Assembly (NCBI GenBank): GCA_902800495.1
Contig: CADCET010000018.1
Location: 1 to 54,380, forward strand
DNA length: 54,380 bases
DNA from: an uncultured Prevotellaceae bacterium
GTDB lineage: Bacteria; Bacteroidota; Bacteroidia; Bacteroidales; Bacteroidaceae
Direction of reading: 5' to 3'
In this document: positions 40,005 to 47,900 of the stretch, piece by piece
Layout: each line of letters begins with the position of its first letter
Numbering within the stretch: position 1 is the stretch's first letter
Position numbers and translations under genes: made by a program
The notes under the pieces: model-generated
Database searches by the model: none
What the model was told of the DNA's origin: nothing
What the model saw: the letters and a program-made list of their open reading frames with translations, nothing else

Positions 40005-41123
40005 TTAAATCTGATGAAGTAAAAGGTCGCCACAGGCAGACTCTACTTCTTCGAAAATCTCGCGGCAACGCTCTTCTTTCATTTTTATTTTGGTGCCAAC
40101 TGCAATCATATCTGTCAATGTGGGATTGCCTGTTCCGTTGACTGATGTGGCGTGTTCGCCATTATAGCCTTCAGTGCAGAGCGTCAGGTCGTAGGCTGGA
40201 GCAAGATGCCAAACATAACGACCTGTAGGTTCCTGACAGACGAAAAAACTAAAGTTTTTGCAATGGTCATCTTTGTTGTCCGTCAGGTAGTTGAACACCA
40301 TACGGCGGAACATTTCTTCTACTTCCAGTGCACTTTGGGTAAGATAACCCGTCAAAGCCAAAAGGTTGCTGTAGTCAAGAACAGGATTTGCAAGCGACAG
40401 ACAGAGCAGGCCTCCAGCAGTAGCCGTATGAATGCGCTGTCCGTTTGCATCAAGATCAAAACGTTTTGAAGCGAAATATCGTCCGTTCATCAGTTTAAAG
40501 TCTGGCACGTTGATGCCACAACGTCTTGCTACTTCATTGTAATGGTATTCTTGCTGTCCGATATCCTTTGGTTCATAAGTATGACGAAATTTCACCAGCC
40601 AATGCCCTTCTTCGTCATGAAAGATAGCCTTGGGACGTGCCCCACCACTATTACCGCTATTATAGAGTAGCAATCCAGCATCCGTGTCTTGCTGTTCTTT
40701 CAAGACTTCAAGAGCCTTTTTCTGGAGGATATCTAAATCAACCGCATCATTATTTAGTTGAATATGTGTTTCTGGGTGATAGGTAAGTGCCCCCATACCA
40801 CCACTCCCTACGAGGCTTAGTCTGTCAAGAGATGATAGGTTCGAGTCGTTGATACCCTCATGCATGAGGGCTTTATGGAGTAGATAGCGCCCATAACCAT
40901 CAGGCATACTGTCCTCGAAAATGCCGAAGTTACCATAGAAGGGCTGTGGCTTGGCGATGAATAGCCCTTGTCGTAGAGGAAGCTCAAGGGGCGAGATGCT
41001 GAAACCATCAACCAGCCAACTCTTGTCGTATTCAAAAGCACAGAACTTGTCATCGGGTGTCAGCGATAACATACCAACAACCCGATTGTGATATTTTACA
41101 GTCAGGCGGTCTATACTTTTCAT
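40005..41123 (-). CDS. hipA: HipA-like serine/threonine kinase toxin
   Basis: 372 residues, complete: N-terminal HipA domain (about 5-105: YHNRVVGMLSLTPD, SPLELPLRQGLF, FGIFEDSMPDGYGR), Gly-rich SGGARPKAIF (about 159-168), catalytic loop NKDDHCKNFSFF (about 283-294) and the metal-binding APAYDLTL (about 308-315). HipA kinases phosphorylate translation factors (GltX in E. coli) and are held by HipB. ATG 41123 overlaps the hipB stop (ATGA). No key residue is missing. Confidence 0.9.
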   Translation of the reverse strand: MKSIDRLTVKYHNRVVGMLSLTPDDKFCAFEYDKSWLVDGFSISPLELPLRQGLFIAKPQPFYGNFGIFEDSMPDGYGRYLLHKALMHEGINDSNLSSLDRLSLVGSGGMGALTYHPETHIQLNNDAVDLDILQKKALEVLKEQQDTDAGLLLYNSGNSGGARPKAIFHDEEGHWLVKFRHTYEPKDIGQQEYHYNEVARRCGINVPDFKLMNGRYFASKRFDLDANGQRIHTATAGGLLCLSLANPVLDYSNLLALTGYLTQSALEVEEMFRRMVFNYLTDNKDDHCKNFSFFVCQEPTGRYVWHLAPAYDLTLCTEGYNGEHATSVNGTGNPTLTDMIAVGTKIKMKEERCREIFEEVESACGDLLLHQI

Positions 41124-41467
41124 TGCTTTTTATATACTTTCTTCTTGTTGGCGTTCTTGCGGATTTGTGTCAGTTCCTCCATTGTGGCATATTTAGGAGT
41201 TGCAAACAGATTCTTGATTTCAGAGGCATAGCCTAAGGCCATTGCCAATGCTATTAGGTTCTTTAGCGAAATCAGTCCTTTCTGCTCAAACCTAACGAGA
41301 TTGCTAAGGGCTACATCGGCAGATTGAGCAACTTCCTCACGAGTCAAATTCTTTTCTATACGTCTACGTCGGAAGTCCTCAGCCAGCTTGAGAGCTATAT
41401 CATCTATAGTCTCCAGCGTATAGTTATCAAGAACTGACAACATATTATTAGCATCCAGGCTGTTCAT
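41120..41467 (-). CDS. hipB: XRE-family HipB-like antitoxin
   Basis: 115 residues. The helix-turn-helix lies at about 27-85 (LAEDFRRRRIEKNLTREEVAQSADVALSNLVRF in parts; ISLKNLIALAMALGYASEI) and a basic tail ends the protein (RKNANKKKVYKKQ). It lies directly before hipA with translational coupling, the standard antitoxin-toxin order. Its sequence is only distantly like the orphan HipB at 26350. A good promoter lies just upstream. Confidence 0.88.
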   Translation of the reverse strand: MNSLDANNMLSVLDNYTLETIDDIALKLAEDFRRRRIEKNLTREEVAQSADVALSNLVRFEQKGLISLKNLIALAMALGYASEIKNLFATPKYATMEELTQIRKNANKKKVYKKQ

Positions 41468-41496
41468 CTAGCAAACTAATTAAATATTATCAGTTG

Positions 41497-41527
41497 CAAA
41501 GATACGAACTTTTATCCAAACCACCAA
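41497..41527 (-). promoter_or_regulatory. Promoter of hipBA
   Basis: TATCTTTG (41497-41504) and TTG (41525-41527) on the minus strand, 20 bases apart. Confidence 0.65.
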
Positions 41528-41615
41528 ATATTATGCTGCTTATTTTTCAGTTTTGATGTATGGGACGCATCACTGCGCCCCATACAACTCCCGGGTATAT
41601 AAATATTAACCAATT

Positions 41616-42800
41616 CTATCTCACAACCTCTCGAGGATGGTATTCAAAAAGTTTCTGGTTGTCGCGTAGTTCTTTGATGTTGAAGGGTTGCACCTTTCCA
41701 CTCCAGTTGGCACCCCACATGGCGAAGGGCTCGCCCTCAGGGACGATATAGGTGACGGTCTCCGTTTCCATCGGTATCGGTTCGAAGACCATCACGATAG
41801 CAAAATAGTCGCCAGAGCAGCCTTCCACCCAGAATATATCGTCGTTAGGATAGCCCAACACATCTTTGCACTTATACTGATGGCCTCGCTGGTCAACGAG
41901 GATATTATTGCCGCCACGGCCAAAGTACTCACGCATCCAGTTCATCTCGCAGGCCTCAGCCAGATAGGTCGCCTCTGGCGTGCACCACATGGCATAAGTA
42001 TTTTCCTTTACTGGCTTGATGAGGTGAGCATCATCGTAGACAGCCCATGTCTGATGGTTATCCTTATTGTAGTCCTTAGCCTCGCTGACGAGGTGGGCCT
42101 GATGGAACGTAGGCGTTTCATCGTATTTCTCTATGCCTCTGTAGTCCTGCCAGAAATGACCTGACTGTCCGACAAGGTCTACATCCATGCCACGCATATA
42201 CCAGTTGGGCACGCCATAAATACAGATTTCCTTAGCAGTCTCAGGCAGTTTGGGGAAGAATATCTGGAAATCCAGAACGGTTCCCTCCTTTGCCTTCACG
42301 CTAAACACCTTGCCATAGCAGTCGGGCTTAGTGCGGCGCGACTGATAGATGGTGCCCGTTTCCTTGTCGAGGATGACGCACTCGTTGCTACAAAGCCACA
42401 TATTGGTCACCACGTCGGCAGGCATACGGAAGTAACAATGTAGCACGGTCTCATCATTCTGTTCCGTCAGTTGCCATACAACGGGAAGATAAGACTTACC
42501 TTCGGGCACACGCAAATTGGGGAAAATGCTCTCAAGATTATCGACGGTGGGAACATCCTTGACGAAGCCCATGTTCTCGTGCCAGGAGTTATTCTCCGTG
42601 TCGGGCCAAACAATGGTCTTCTTGTTTTTCTTGTCAACAGTAGCTTCTGGACATGCCATCATATAGTAGGCATCACTCTTGGCCAGGAATCTTTCCTCTG
42701 CTGCTTGTGACTTCACAGGCTTCGCCTGATACCAGGTTGTTTGCGCCTGCATAGAAAGACAGGCGATTGCCAACAGGCTAAAAATTTGGATACGTTTCAT
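41616..42800 (-). CDS. Secreted protein of unknown function in a sigma-factor operon
   Basis: 394 residues with a signal peptide (MKRIQIFSLLAIACLSMQA). Family not recognised. The body contains conserved-looking aromatic-rich segments (SAYYMMACPEAT-like DAYYMMACPEATV; YFRMPADVVTNMWLCSNECVIL; TYAMWCTPEATYLAEACEMNWMREYFGRGGNN; GEPFAMWGANWSGKVQPFNI). Two halves each contain a CPEAT/CTPEATY motif, which hints at an internal duplication. ATG 42800 overlaps the anti-sigma stop (ATGA), so it is coupled to the regulator and may be its signal or target protein (inference). Confidence 0.65.
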   Translation of the reverse strand: MKRIQIFSLLAIACLSMQAQTTWYQAKPVKSQAAEERFLAKSDAYYMMACPEATVDKKNKKTIVWPDTENNSWHENMGFVKDVPTVDNLESIFPNLRVPEGKSYLPVVWQLTEQNDETVLHCYFRMPADVVTNMWLCSNECVILDKETGTIYQSRRTKPDCYGKVFSVKAKEGTVLDFQIFFPKLPETAKEICIYGVPNWYMRGMDVDLVGQSGHFWQDYRGIEKYDETPTFHQAHLVSEAKDYNKDNHQTWAVYDDAHLIKPVKENTYAMWCTPEATYLAEACEMNWMREYFGRGGNNILVDQRGHQYKCKDVLGYPNDDIFWVEGCSGDYFAIVMVFEPIPMETETVTYIVPEGEPFAMWGANWSGKVQPFNIKELRDNQKLFEYHPREVVR

Positions 42801-43666
42801 ATCTGTCTTGGTTTTTTGTTAATACTCTTGATATGCATGAGCTCATCGCGATATTCTTGATAGCATGTGGACGACTCCTTGGTACCTAAGGGGGCACAGG
42901 TACTATAGAGCAGTATCTTGCCGTTGACGCGCTCGGCTATCCAGCGATACTGCAGCCGCTTCCGCATATCCTTCAGTTCGAAGAAAAACTGCTGGTGCGA
43001 GAAGTTTAGCAGATAGCCCGGCGTCTCGTCGCTATACCAGCAGGCTGCCTGAAGCAATCGACTAAAGACATCTATCTCTTTCGTGTCGGGGAATACATAG
43101 ACAGCGCTGACAACACTACTGTCGTTGGTGGCTGAGCATGTCAGTTCACCCTGCTTCACATTGTAATATCCGGCAAACTTCTCAATAAACTCATCCACAC
43201 GGGCGGGATCTTGATAAGGCACGGTGTCCTTCGTCACCTGATATGCGGCGTAGTGAATGTTTGCATCGTCGGCTTCATACGTTTCCTTTCTCTTTGGCTC
43301 TACAACAACTGTCTGGTGCTTTCTCGCCTGTCGTCTCGGCTCAGCCGTCGACATCACTGGCTCGACTTTCTCCACCTTCTGCTTGGCTCTGCTAAGAACT
43401 TTCAACTGCTGCCGGGACTCTACTTTCGCTACCACATCAGGTTCCACCTGCGTCTCCTTTCTGTTCATCAGCGTCACGCCTATACCTATTAACAATAGTA
43501 GGCTGGCAGCGGCGGCCACCCAGCGCCATCGTCTGACGGTGGGTACTTCCTTGGTCATCTGCTGCTCCATCTTCGCCATGAAGTCGGCAGGCAACTGCGG
43601 CGTATCAGCGTATTTACGTCTCAGCGCTTCACGCAGGTCGGTGTCTTTATATGTCGTTTCTTTCAT
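42797..43666 (-). CDS. Anti-sigma-factor-like membrane protein
   Basis: 289 residues: a cytosolic N-terminus with basic helix (LREALRRKYADTPQLPADFMAKMEQQM), one transmembrane helix (about 48-66, WVAAAASLLLLIGIGVTLM), a charged linker (VEPDVVAKVESRQQ; RRQARKHQTVVVEPKRKE) and a periplasmic domain (about 140-289, FAGYYNVKQGELTCSA, ELKDMRKRLQYRWIAERVNG). This is the layout of Bacteroidetes ECF anti-sigma factors. Its start overlaps the sigma gene's 3' end by 20 bp. Confidence 0.75.
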   Translation of the reverse strand: MKETTYKDTDLREALRRKYADTPQLPADFMAKMEQQMTKEVPTVRRWRWVAAAASLLLLIGIGVTLMNRKETQVEPDVVAKVESRQQLKVLSRAKQKVEKVEPVMSTAEPRRQARKHQTVVVEPKRKETYEADDANIHYAAYQVTKDTVPYQDPARVDEFIEKFAGYYNVKQGELTCSATNDSSVVSAVYVFPDTKEIDVFSRLLQAACWYSDETPGYLLNFSHQQFFFELKDMRKRLQYRWIAERVNGKILLYSTCAPLGTKESSTCYQEYRDELMHIKSINKKPRQI

Positions 43667-44214
43667 CTTTCAGCTTTTTACAGAGTTTCTTCCTTGTCCG
43701 GTAGAGGCGGTTAGCCAGAGCCTTTGCATCAATGCCTGTGATATAGGCAATCTCAGTCAGCGGACGGTCTTCAAAGTAATAGAGTGTCAGCAACATCCGT
43801 TCGTCATCGGGCAATTCATCCATCAGTTTCTCTAAGCGCCGGATGCGTTCCTCACGCCCCGTATTGAGTGCTGCATCTATCTCCTCATCGCTCACATCCG
43901 TGTTGTCTTCCAACGAGACTATCTGAGGGGCGGTGGCGTTTCAAGAAGTCAAGTGTCAGACGGTAGGCAATGCGACAGAGCCATGTGGATAGCGAAGCGC
44001 GCTGTGGATCGTAGCTGTCAATACGGCTGAAGGCCCGCATGAAGGTGTCCTGTGTCAGTTCTTGAGCGTCCATGACGTCCGTCACCTGCCTCACTATCAT
44101 TGCGAAGACGCGGTCTGCATAGCGGCCGACCATTTTCGTCTGCCCCTCGCGCCGTCCCTTACGGACGGCCTCCACGATCGCTGTCTCTGTCAGAGAAGTT
44201 GCTTCTTGTCTCAC
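43647..44214 (-). pseudogene. ECF RNA polymerase sigma factor interrupted by a frameshift
   Basis: Two overlapping frames together make one ECF sigma factor of about 188 residues. From GTG 44214, region 2 reads KMVGRYADRVFAMIVRQV, DAQELTQDTFMRAFSRID, LSTWLCRIAYRLTLDFLKRHRP. In the other frame (ATG 43913; homology from about 43925) linker and region 4 follow: VSLEDNTDVSDEEIDAAL, LPDDERMLLTLYYFEDRPLTEIAYITG, NRLYRTRKKLCKKL. The break is at the C-rich codons for RHRP, about 43925-43931. One missing or extra base explains it. It may be a real null allele, a phase-variable tract, or a sequencing error. The anti-sigma gene downstream is intact. Confidence 0.8.
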
Positions 44215-44234
44215 TTCTAATAGTTATACGACAA

Positions 44235-44271
44235 GTTCAGGGAAATATCTCGCATTTCCCTGAACTTTTTT
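44235..44271 (+). terminator. Strong hairpin with T-run, oriented to the plus strand
   Basis: A perfect 12-bp stem GTTCAGGGAAAT/ATTTCCCTGAAC (44235-44246, 44254-44265) is followed by TTTTTT on the plus strand. All annotated genes here run on the minus strand, so the hairpin lies in the leader of the sigma operon and may instead be a leader structure. Confidence 0.5.
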
Positions 44272-44298
44272 ATAAAAAAAGAAAAAAAAGACGTTGGA

Positions 44299-44322
44299 GC
44301 CACGAATAGTGCTATTCGTGGC
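44299..44322 (-). terminator. Palindrome at the end of the MacB permease gene
   Basis: GCCACGAATAG/CTATTCGTGGC is a perfect 11-bp stem with a 2-base loop that includes the TAG stop codon. T-runs follow on the minus strand after about 10 bases. It probably ends the second efflux operon. Confidence 0.6.
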
Positions 44323-45526
44323 GGATGGCCTCGATAGGATCCATATTGGCGGCCTTCTGGGCGGGGATATAGCCGAAGAGGACGCCGATGAAAACGCAGA
44401 CGAGGAACGACACGTAGACCGACCAGGCAGGAACGCTCGACGGCATTCCCATCAGGGGCAGCAGACTGCTGACGCCGCCACCGACGAGGATGCCTATCAG
44501 TCCGCCCGTGACCGATATGAGTACCGACTCTATCAGGAACTGCAACGAGATGACGGGGCCGGTGGCGCCGACGGCCATGCGCAAACCAATCTCCTTGGTG
44601 CGCTCGGTGACGGAGACGAGCATGATGTTCATAATGCCGATACCGGCGACGAGCAGCGAGAAGGCGGCGGCCACGACGAGAATCAGCGTCACGGTGTCCA
44701 TCGTCGACGACATCGTCTCCATCATCTCTGCCTGCGAGCGGATGGTGAAGTCGTCGACGGCATCTTCCTTCAGTTTGTGGTTGTCGCGCAGTATTTGGGT
44801 GAGTTCTTCGATAGCGGCATCGGAGAGTTCCTCAGTGACGGCGGAGCAGACGATGCTCGAGAACCACGTCTGGGCGGCAATGCGCTTCATGACCGTCGTA
44901 TAGGGGGCTATCATGACGTTGTCCTGGTCCATGCCCCACGAGTTGTAGCCCTTAGACTTCAGCACGCCGACGATGCGCATGGGAATAGACTTGAAACGGA
45001 TGGTCTTGCCGATAGGATCGACATTGCCAAACAGCTCCTTGACGATGGTGGTGCCGACGACAACGACCTTGGCGGCTTTCTTGATGTCCTCGTCGGTGAA
45101 GCACTCGCCCTCCTCGACGTTCCACTGCTTGATGTCGAGATAGTCTGTTGATTCGCCATAGAGCGAGGTCGTGGTGTTATTGTTGCCATAGATGACCTGT
45201 CCCGAGGCTGTCACCTCTGGCGACACCTTCGTCACAAACCGCTTTTCGCGCAGGATTCGCTCGTAGTCGGCCATCTTCAGCGTCTGCATGGCCGACGGGT
45301 CCTGACGCACACCGCCACGCATGTCGGCACCGGGGCGGATGGTCAGCAGGTTGGTACCCATCGTCGACAGTTCCTGCCGGATGCTCTCTTTAGAGCCTTG
45401 TCCGATAGACATCATGATGATGACAGCGGCCACACCGATGATGATACCCAGCATCGAGAGGAATGACCGCATCTTGTTGTTGGCCACGGCCCGGAGGCTC
45501 ACTTTAAATAGATTTAGTATATTCAT
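44312..45526 (-). CDS. MacB-type ABC transporter permease
   Basis: 404 residues: N-terminal helix (MRSFLSMLGIIIGVAAVIIMMSIGQG), the MacB_PCD periplasmic domain (SIRQELSTMGTNLLTIRPGAD; VVVGTTIVKELFG), and the FtsX domain with three helices (LILVVAAAFSLLVAGIGIMNIMLVSVTERTKEIGLRMAVGA in parts) ending QKAANMDPIEAIRHE. It is the last gene of a TolC-MacA-ATPase-permease unit. Its ATG is preceded at two bases' distance by a G-rich hairpin element that could mask the ribosome-binding region. Confidence 0.92.
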   Translation of the reverse strand: MNILNLFKVSLRAVANNKMRSFLSMLGIIIGVAAVIIMMSIGQGSKESIRQELSTMGTNLLTIRPGADMRGGVRQDPSAMQTLKMADYERILREKRFVTKVSPEVTASGQVIYGNNNTTTSLYGESTDYLDIKQWNVEEGECFTDEDIKKAAKVVVVGTTIVKELFGNVDPIGKTIRFKSIPMRIVGVLKSKGYNSWGMDQDNVMIAPYTTVMKRIAAQTWFSSIVCSAVTEELSDAAIEELTQILRDNHKLKEDAVDDFTIRSQAEMMETMSSTMDTVTLILVVAAAFSLLVAGIGIMNIMLVSVTERTKEIGLRMAVGATGPVISLQFLIESVLISVTGGLIGILVGGGVSSLLPLMGMPSSVPAWSVYVSFLVCVFIGVLFGYIPAQKAANMDPIEAIRHE

Positions 45527-45528
45527 AA

Positions 45529-45560
45529 GCCCACCCCCAACCCCTCCCCAAGGGAGGGGC
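45529..45560 (-). repeat. G-rich palindromic element, copy E, abutting the MacB permease start
   Basis: On the mRNA strand the hairpin GCCCCTCCC/GGGGAGGGG is followed by TT-GGGGG-T-GGGC, ending two bases before ATG 45526. The four G-runs match a G-quadruplex pattern. It is the inverse partner of copy F. Confidence 0.7.
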
Positions 45561-45651
45561 GCTTGGTTACATTTGTGGGGGATTATTCCATATTTTGTTT
45601 ATACTCTTTTATTAAATAGCGAGACGTTTTCCACACCCCAGTCACTTTAAG

Positions 45652-45684
45652 CCCCCCTCCCTTGGGGAGGGGTTGGGGGTGGGC
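45652..45684 (+). repeat. G-rich palindromic element, copy F, abutting the ATPase stop
   Basis: The CCCCTCCCTTGGGGAGGGG core with a TTGGGGGTGGGC tail ends one base before the stop codon region of the ATPase gene (45686). It is the exact inverse of copy E over about 30 bp. Confidence 0.7.
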
Positions 45685-45685
45685 T

Positions 45686-46435
45686 TTAATCGTCTTGTGG
45701 TATCGGCAGTGCGGCCAGGGCCTCGGCAGCCGACTTGATGTTCGTATTGATGGTGTCCTCACGAATCTTGCCGTCGCGCAGGTTGATGTTACGCGAGGAA
45801 TACTCGGCAATCTCCGGGTTGTGGGTCACGAAGATAATCGTGTGACCCTGACGGTGCAACTCCTGGAAGAGCACGAGCATCTCGAACGACGTACGGGTGT
45901 CGAGGTTACCGGTAGCCTCGTCGGCCAGCAGCACGGCAGGATTGTTGACCAGCGCACGGGCGATGGCCACACGCTGCATCTGTCCGCCCGACATCTGGTT
46001 CGACTTATGTTCCAAACGGTCGCCCAAGCCTACGGCCTGCAACGCCTTGACGGCAGCCTCGCGACGCTGCTGAGCGTTATATTTCGAATTGTACATCAGC
46101 GGCAGTTCGACGTTCTCCACGGCGGTAGTCTTCGCCAGCAGGTTATAGTTCTGGAAGACGAAGCCTATCTTCTGATTCCTCAGATGGGCGCGCTGCGACT
46201 TCGACATCGTGCGGACGGAGATACCGTCGAGGTAGTACTCGCCCGAGGTGGGGGTGTCGAGACAGCCAAGCTGGTTCAGCAGCGTTGACTTGCCCGAGCC
46301 CGACGTGCCCTGTATGGTGACGAACTCGCCCTCGTAAATCTTGAACGACACACCGCGCAGCGCCTTCACCGTCTCGGAGCCGACCTGGAAGTAGCGCTTC
46401 ACGTTCTGCAGTTCGATGACTACTTTCTTGTCCAT
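45686..46435 (-). CDS. MacB-type ABC transporter ATPase
   Basis: 249 residues: Walker A GTSGSGKST (about 43-51), the Q-loop VFQNYNLLAKTTAVENVELPL, signature MSGGQMQRVAIARAL, Walker B VLLADEATGNLD (Glu-Ala in place of the more common Glu-Pro), H-loop IIFVTHNPE. It is the ATPase for the permease downstream; in most MacB proteins both are fused, here they are separate genes 160 bp apart with two inverted G-rich elements between them. Confidence 0.93.
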   Translation of the reverse strand: MDKKVVIELQNVKRYFQVGSETVKALRGVSFKIYEGEFVTIQGTSGSGKSTLLNQLGCLDTPTSGEYYLDGISVRTMSKSQRAHLRNQKIGFVFQNYNLLAKTTAVENVELPLMYNSKYNAQQRREAAVKALQAVGLGDRLEHKSNQMSGGQMQRVAIARALVNNPAVLLADEATGNLDTRTSFEMLVLFQELHRQGHTIIFVTHNPEIAEYSSRNINLRDGKIREDTINTNIKSAAEALAALPIPQDD

Positions 46436-46465
46436 ATTCTATTCTATCTTTTCACTACTAATTCC

Positions 46466-46522
46466 ACGAATTATACGAATTATCCTGCCGGACAGGCAAT
46501 TCGTTTAATTCGTATAATTCGT
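46466..46522. repeat. 17-bp perfect inverted repeat in operon gap
   Basis: ACGAATTATACGAATTA (46466-46482) pairs perfectly with 46506-46522, with an inner CCTGCC/GGACAGG stem. It fills the gap between the adaptor and ATPase genes. AATTCGT units link it to the repeat at 24003. Confidence 0.65.
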
Positions 46523-46526
46523 AGTA

Positions 46527-47726
46527 TTACTTCTTCTGCTGTTGCTGGTTGCCGCTCTGCTGGCGGTTGTTCCTTGGACGCGGCATGAAGGGATTCTGGG
46601 CCTGCTGTCCCTGCACCTCCTCGCCACCGGAGATGGAGAAGTCTACCAACACCTCGGTGCCGGCGCTGATTCCGCTGACGATTTCGGTCAGCATACCGTT
46701 CGTCGTCCCCGTCTCCACCTTGTGAGCCTTGAACACATTGCCCTCCTTCGTCCACAACTTCTGGGGAGCCTCAACGTCTTCGATGGTTTCATCCTTCTGC
46801 AGCAGGGCCTCGTTGGGCATGAAGCGCAGCGCCTTGGCGGGAGCGACGAGCACGCCGTTCTTCTCAAGCGTGAAGATGGTGACGTTGGCCGTCAGACCGG
46901 GCTTCAGCTTCAGGTCGTTGTTCGGGGCAGAGATTACCACCTCGTAGGTGACGACGTTGCTCTCCGTCGTTGCCTGCTGGCGCACCTGTGTTACCTGTCC
47001 TTCAAACTTGTCGTCGGGGAAGGCATCGACGGTGAACGACACACGCTGCCCTTCCTTCACGCCACCGATGTCGGCCTCGTCGATGTCGGCAATGACGCGC
47101 ATGTCGGTCAGGTCCCGGGCAATGGTGAACAGCTCGGGCGTGTTGAACGAGGCGGCCACGGTCTGTCCCTCCTCCACCGACTTCGACAGCACGACGCCGT
47201 CGATAGGACTGGTGATGGTGGCATAGCCTAAGTTCGTCTGTGCCTTCTGCACGCTCTGCGTAGCCGTCACCACCTGCTCCTTGGCCTTGCGGTACGACAG
47301 CAGGGCACTCTCATATTCGTCGGCCGAGACAAGTCCCTTGTCGTAGAGCGTCTTGTACCTATTATAATTAGACAGCTCGTAGGTCGCCGTACTCTGTGCC
47401 GACGAGAGGTTGGCCTTGGCCGTGTTCAGCTCGCTGATGAGGTTGGTCTTGTCGAGTTCGGCAATGACCTGCCCCTTCTTGACGACAGAGTTGTAGTCTA
47501 CATAGAGCTTAGAGACGATGCCCGACACCTGCGTACCCACCGTGACCGACGTCACCGGCTCGATGGTGCCCGTGGCAGTAATCGAGGTTTGGATATTGCC
47601 CTGTTCTACCTTGGCGGTCTCAAACTCTACCTTCTCTTCCTTCTTGCCGCCCGACAGCAGGAGATAAGCGACGACTGCCACGGCGACAACGCCCACGGCA
47701 ATCCACAGTTTCTTGTTCTTCATCAT
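46527..47726 (-). CDS. MacA/HlyD-type periplasmic adaptor
   Basis: 399 residues (ATG 47723 is an alternative). N-terminal anchor (LWIAVGVVAVAVVAYLLLS), lipoyl halves (SVTVGTQVSGIVSKLYVDYNSVVKKGQVI; ATITSPIDGVVLSKSVEEGQTVA), a coiled-coil hairpin between them (about 85-150), beta-barrel domain (RVIADIDEADIGGVKEGQ) and a Q/N-rich tail (NNRQQSGNQQQQKK). It connects the inner membrane MacB parts to the TolC protein. Its start is preceded by G-rich element G. Confidence 0.93.
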   Translation of the reverse strand: MMKNKKLWIAVGVVAVAVVAYLLLSGGKKEEKVEFETAKVEQGNIQTSITATGTIEPVTSVTVGTQVSGIVSKLYVDYNSVVKKGQVIAELDKTNLISELNTAKANLSSAQSTATYELSNYNRYKTLYDKGLVSADEYESALLSYRKAKEQVVTATQSVQKAQTNLGYATITSPIDGVVLSKSVEEGQTVAASFNTPELFTIARDLTDMRVIADIDEADIGGVKEGQRVSFTVDAFPDDKFEGQVTQVRQQATTESNVVTYEVVISAPNNDLKLKPGLTANVTIFTLEKNGVLVAPAKALRFMPNEALLQKDETIEDVEAPQKLWTKEGNVFKAHKVETGTTNGMLTEIVSGISAGTEVLVDFSISGGEEVQGQQAQNPFMPRPRNNRQQSGNQQQQKK

Positions 47727-47733
47727 AAATAAG

Positions 47734-47770
47734 ACTCTCCCCCTGACCCCTCCCTGCGAGGGAGGGGAGT
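47734..47770 (-). repeat. G-rich palindromic element, copy G, near the MacA start
   Basis: CCCCTCCCT/AGGGAGGGG core with tail TCAGGGGGAGAG on the mRNA strand, ending about 8 bases before the adaptor start. It is inverted relative to copies H and I. Confidence 0.65.
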
Positions 47771-47829
47771 GATTAGCTTGGGGGGTATTTTAGTTTGACA
47801 TTATTTTTTTATCTGTACATTGGTAACTA

Positions 47830-47865
47830 CTCCCCTCCCTCACAGGGAGGGGCCGGGGGTGGGTC
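47830..47865 (+). repeat. G-rich palindromic element, copy H
   Basis: CCCCTCCCT/AGGGAGGGG core with CCGGGGGTGGGTCTC tail, tandem with copy I 38 bp further. Confidence 0.65.
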
Positions 47866-47867
47866 TC

Positions 47868-47900
47868 GTCCCTCACAGGGAGGGGCCGGGGGTGGGTCTG
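47868..47900 (+). repeat. G-rich palindromic element, copy I, supplying the TolC stop codon
   Basis: A direct copy of H from its CCCTC start onward. It overlaps the 3' end of the TolC gene, whose last codons (RPTPGPSL and the stop at 47873) come from the repeat. Confidence 0.65.

Noticed and set aside
43885-43935. Programmed ribosomal frameshift in the sigma gene
   Set aside because: No slippery heptamer or downstream stem typical of programmed sites is seen; a simple indel is the more economical explanation.
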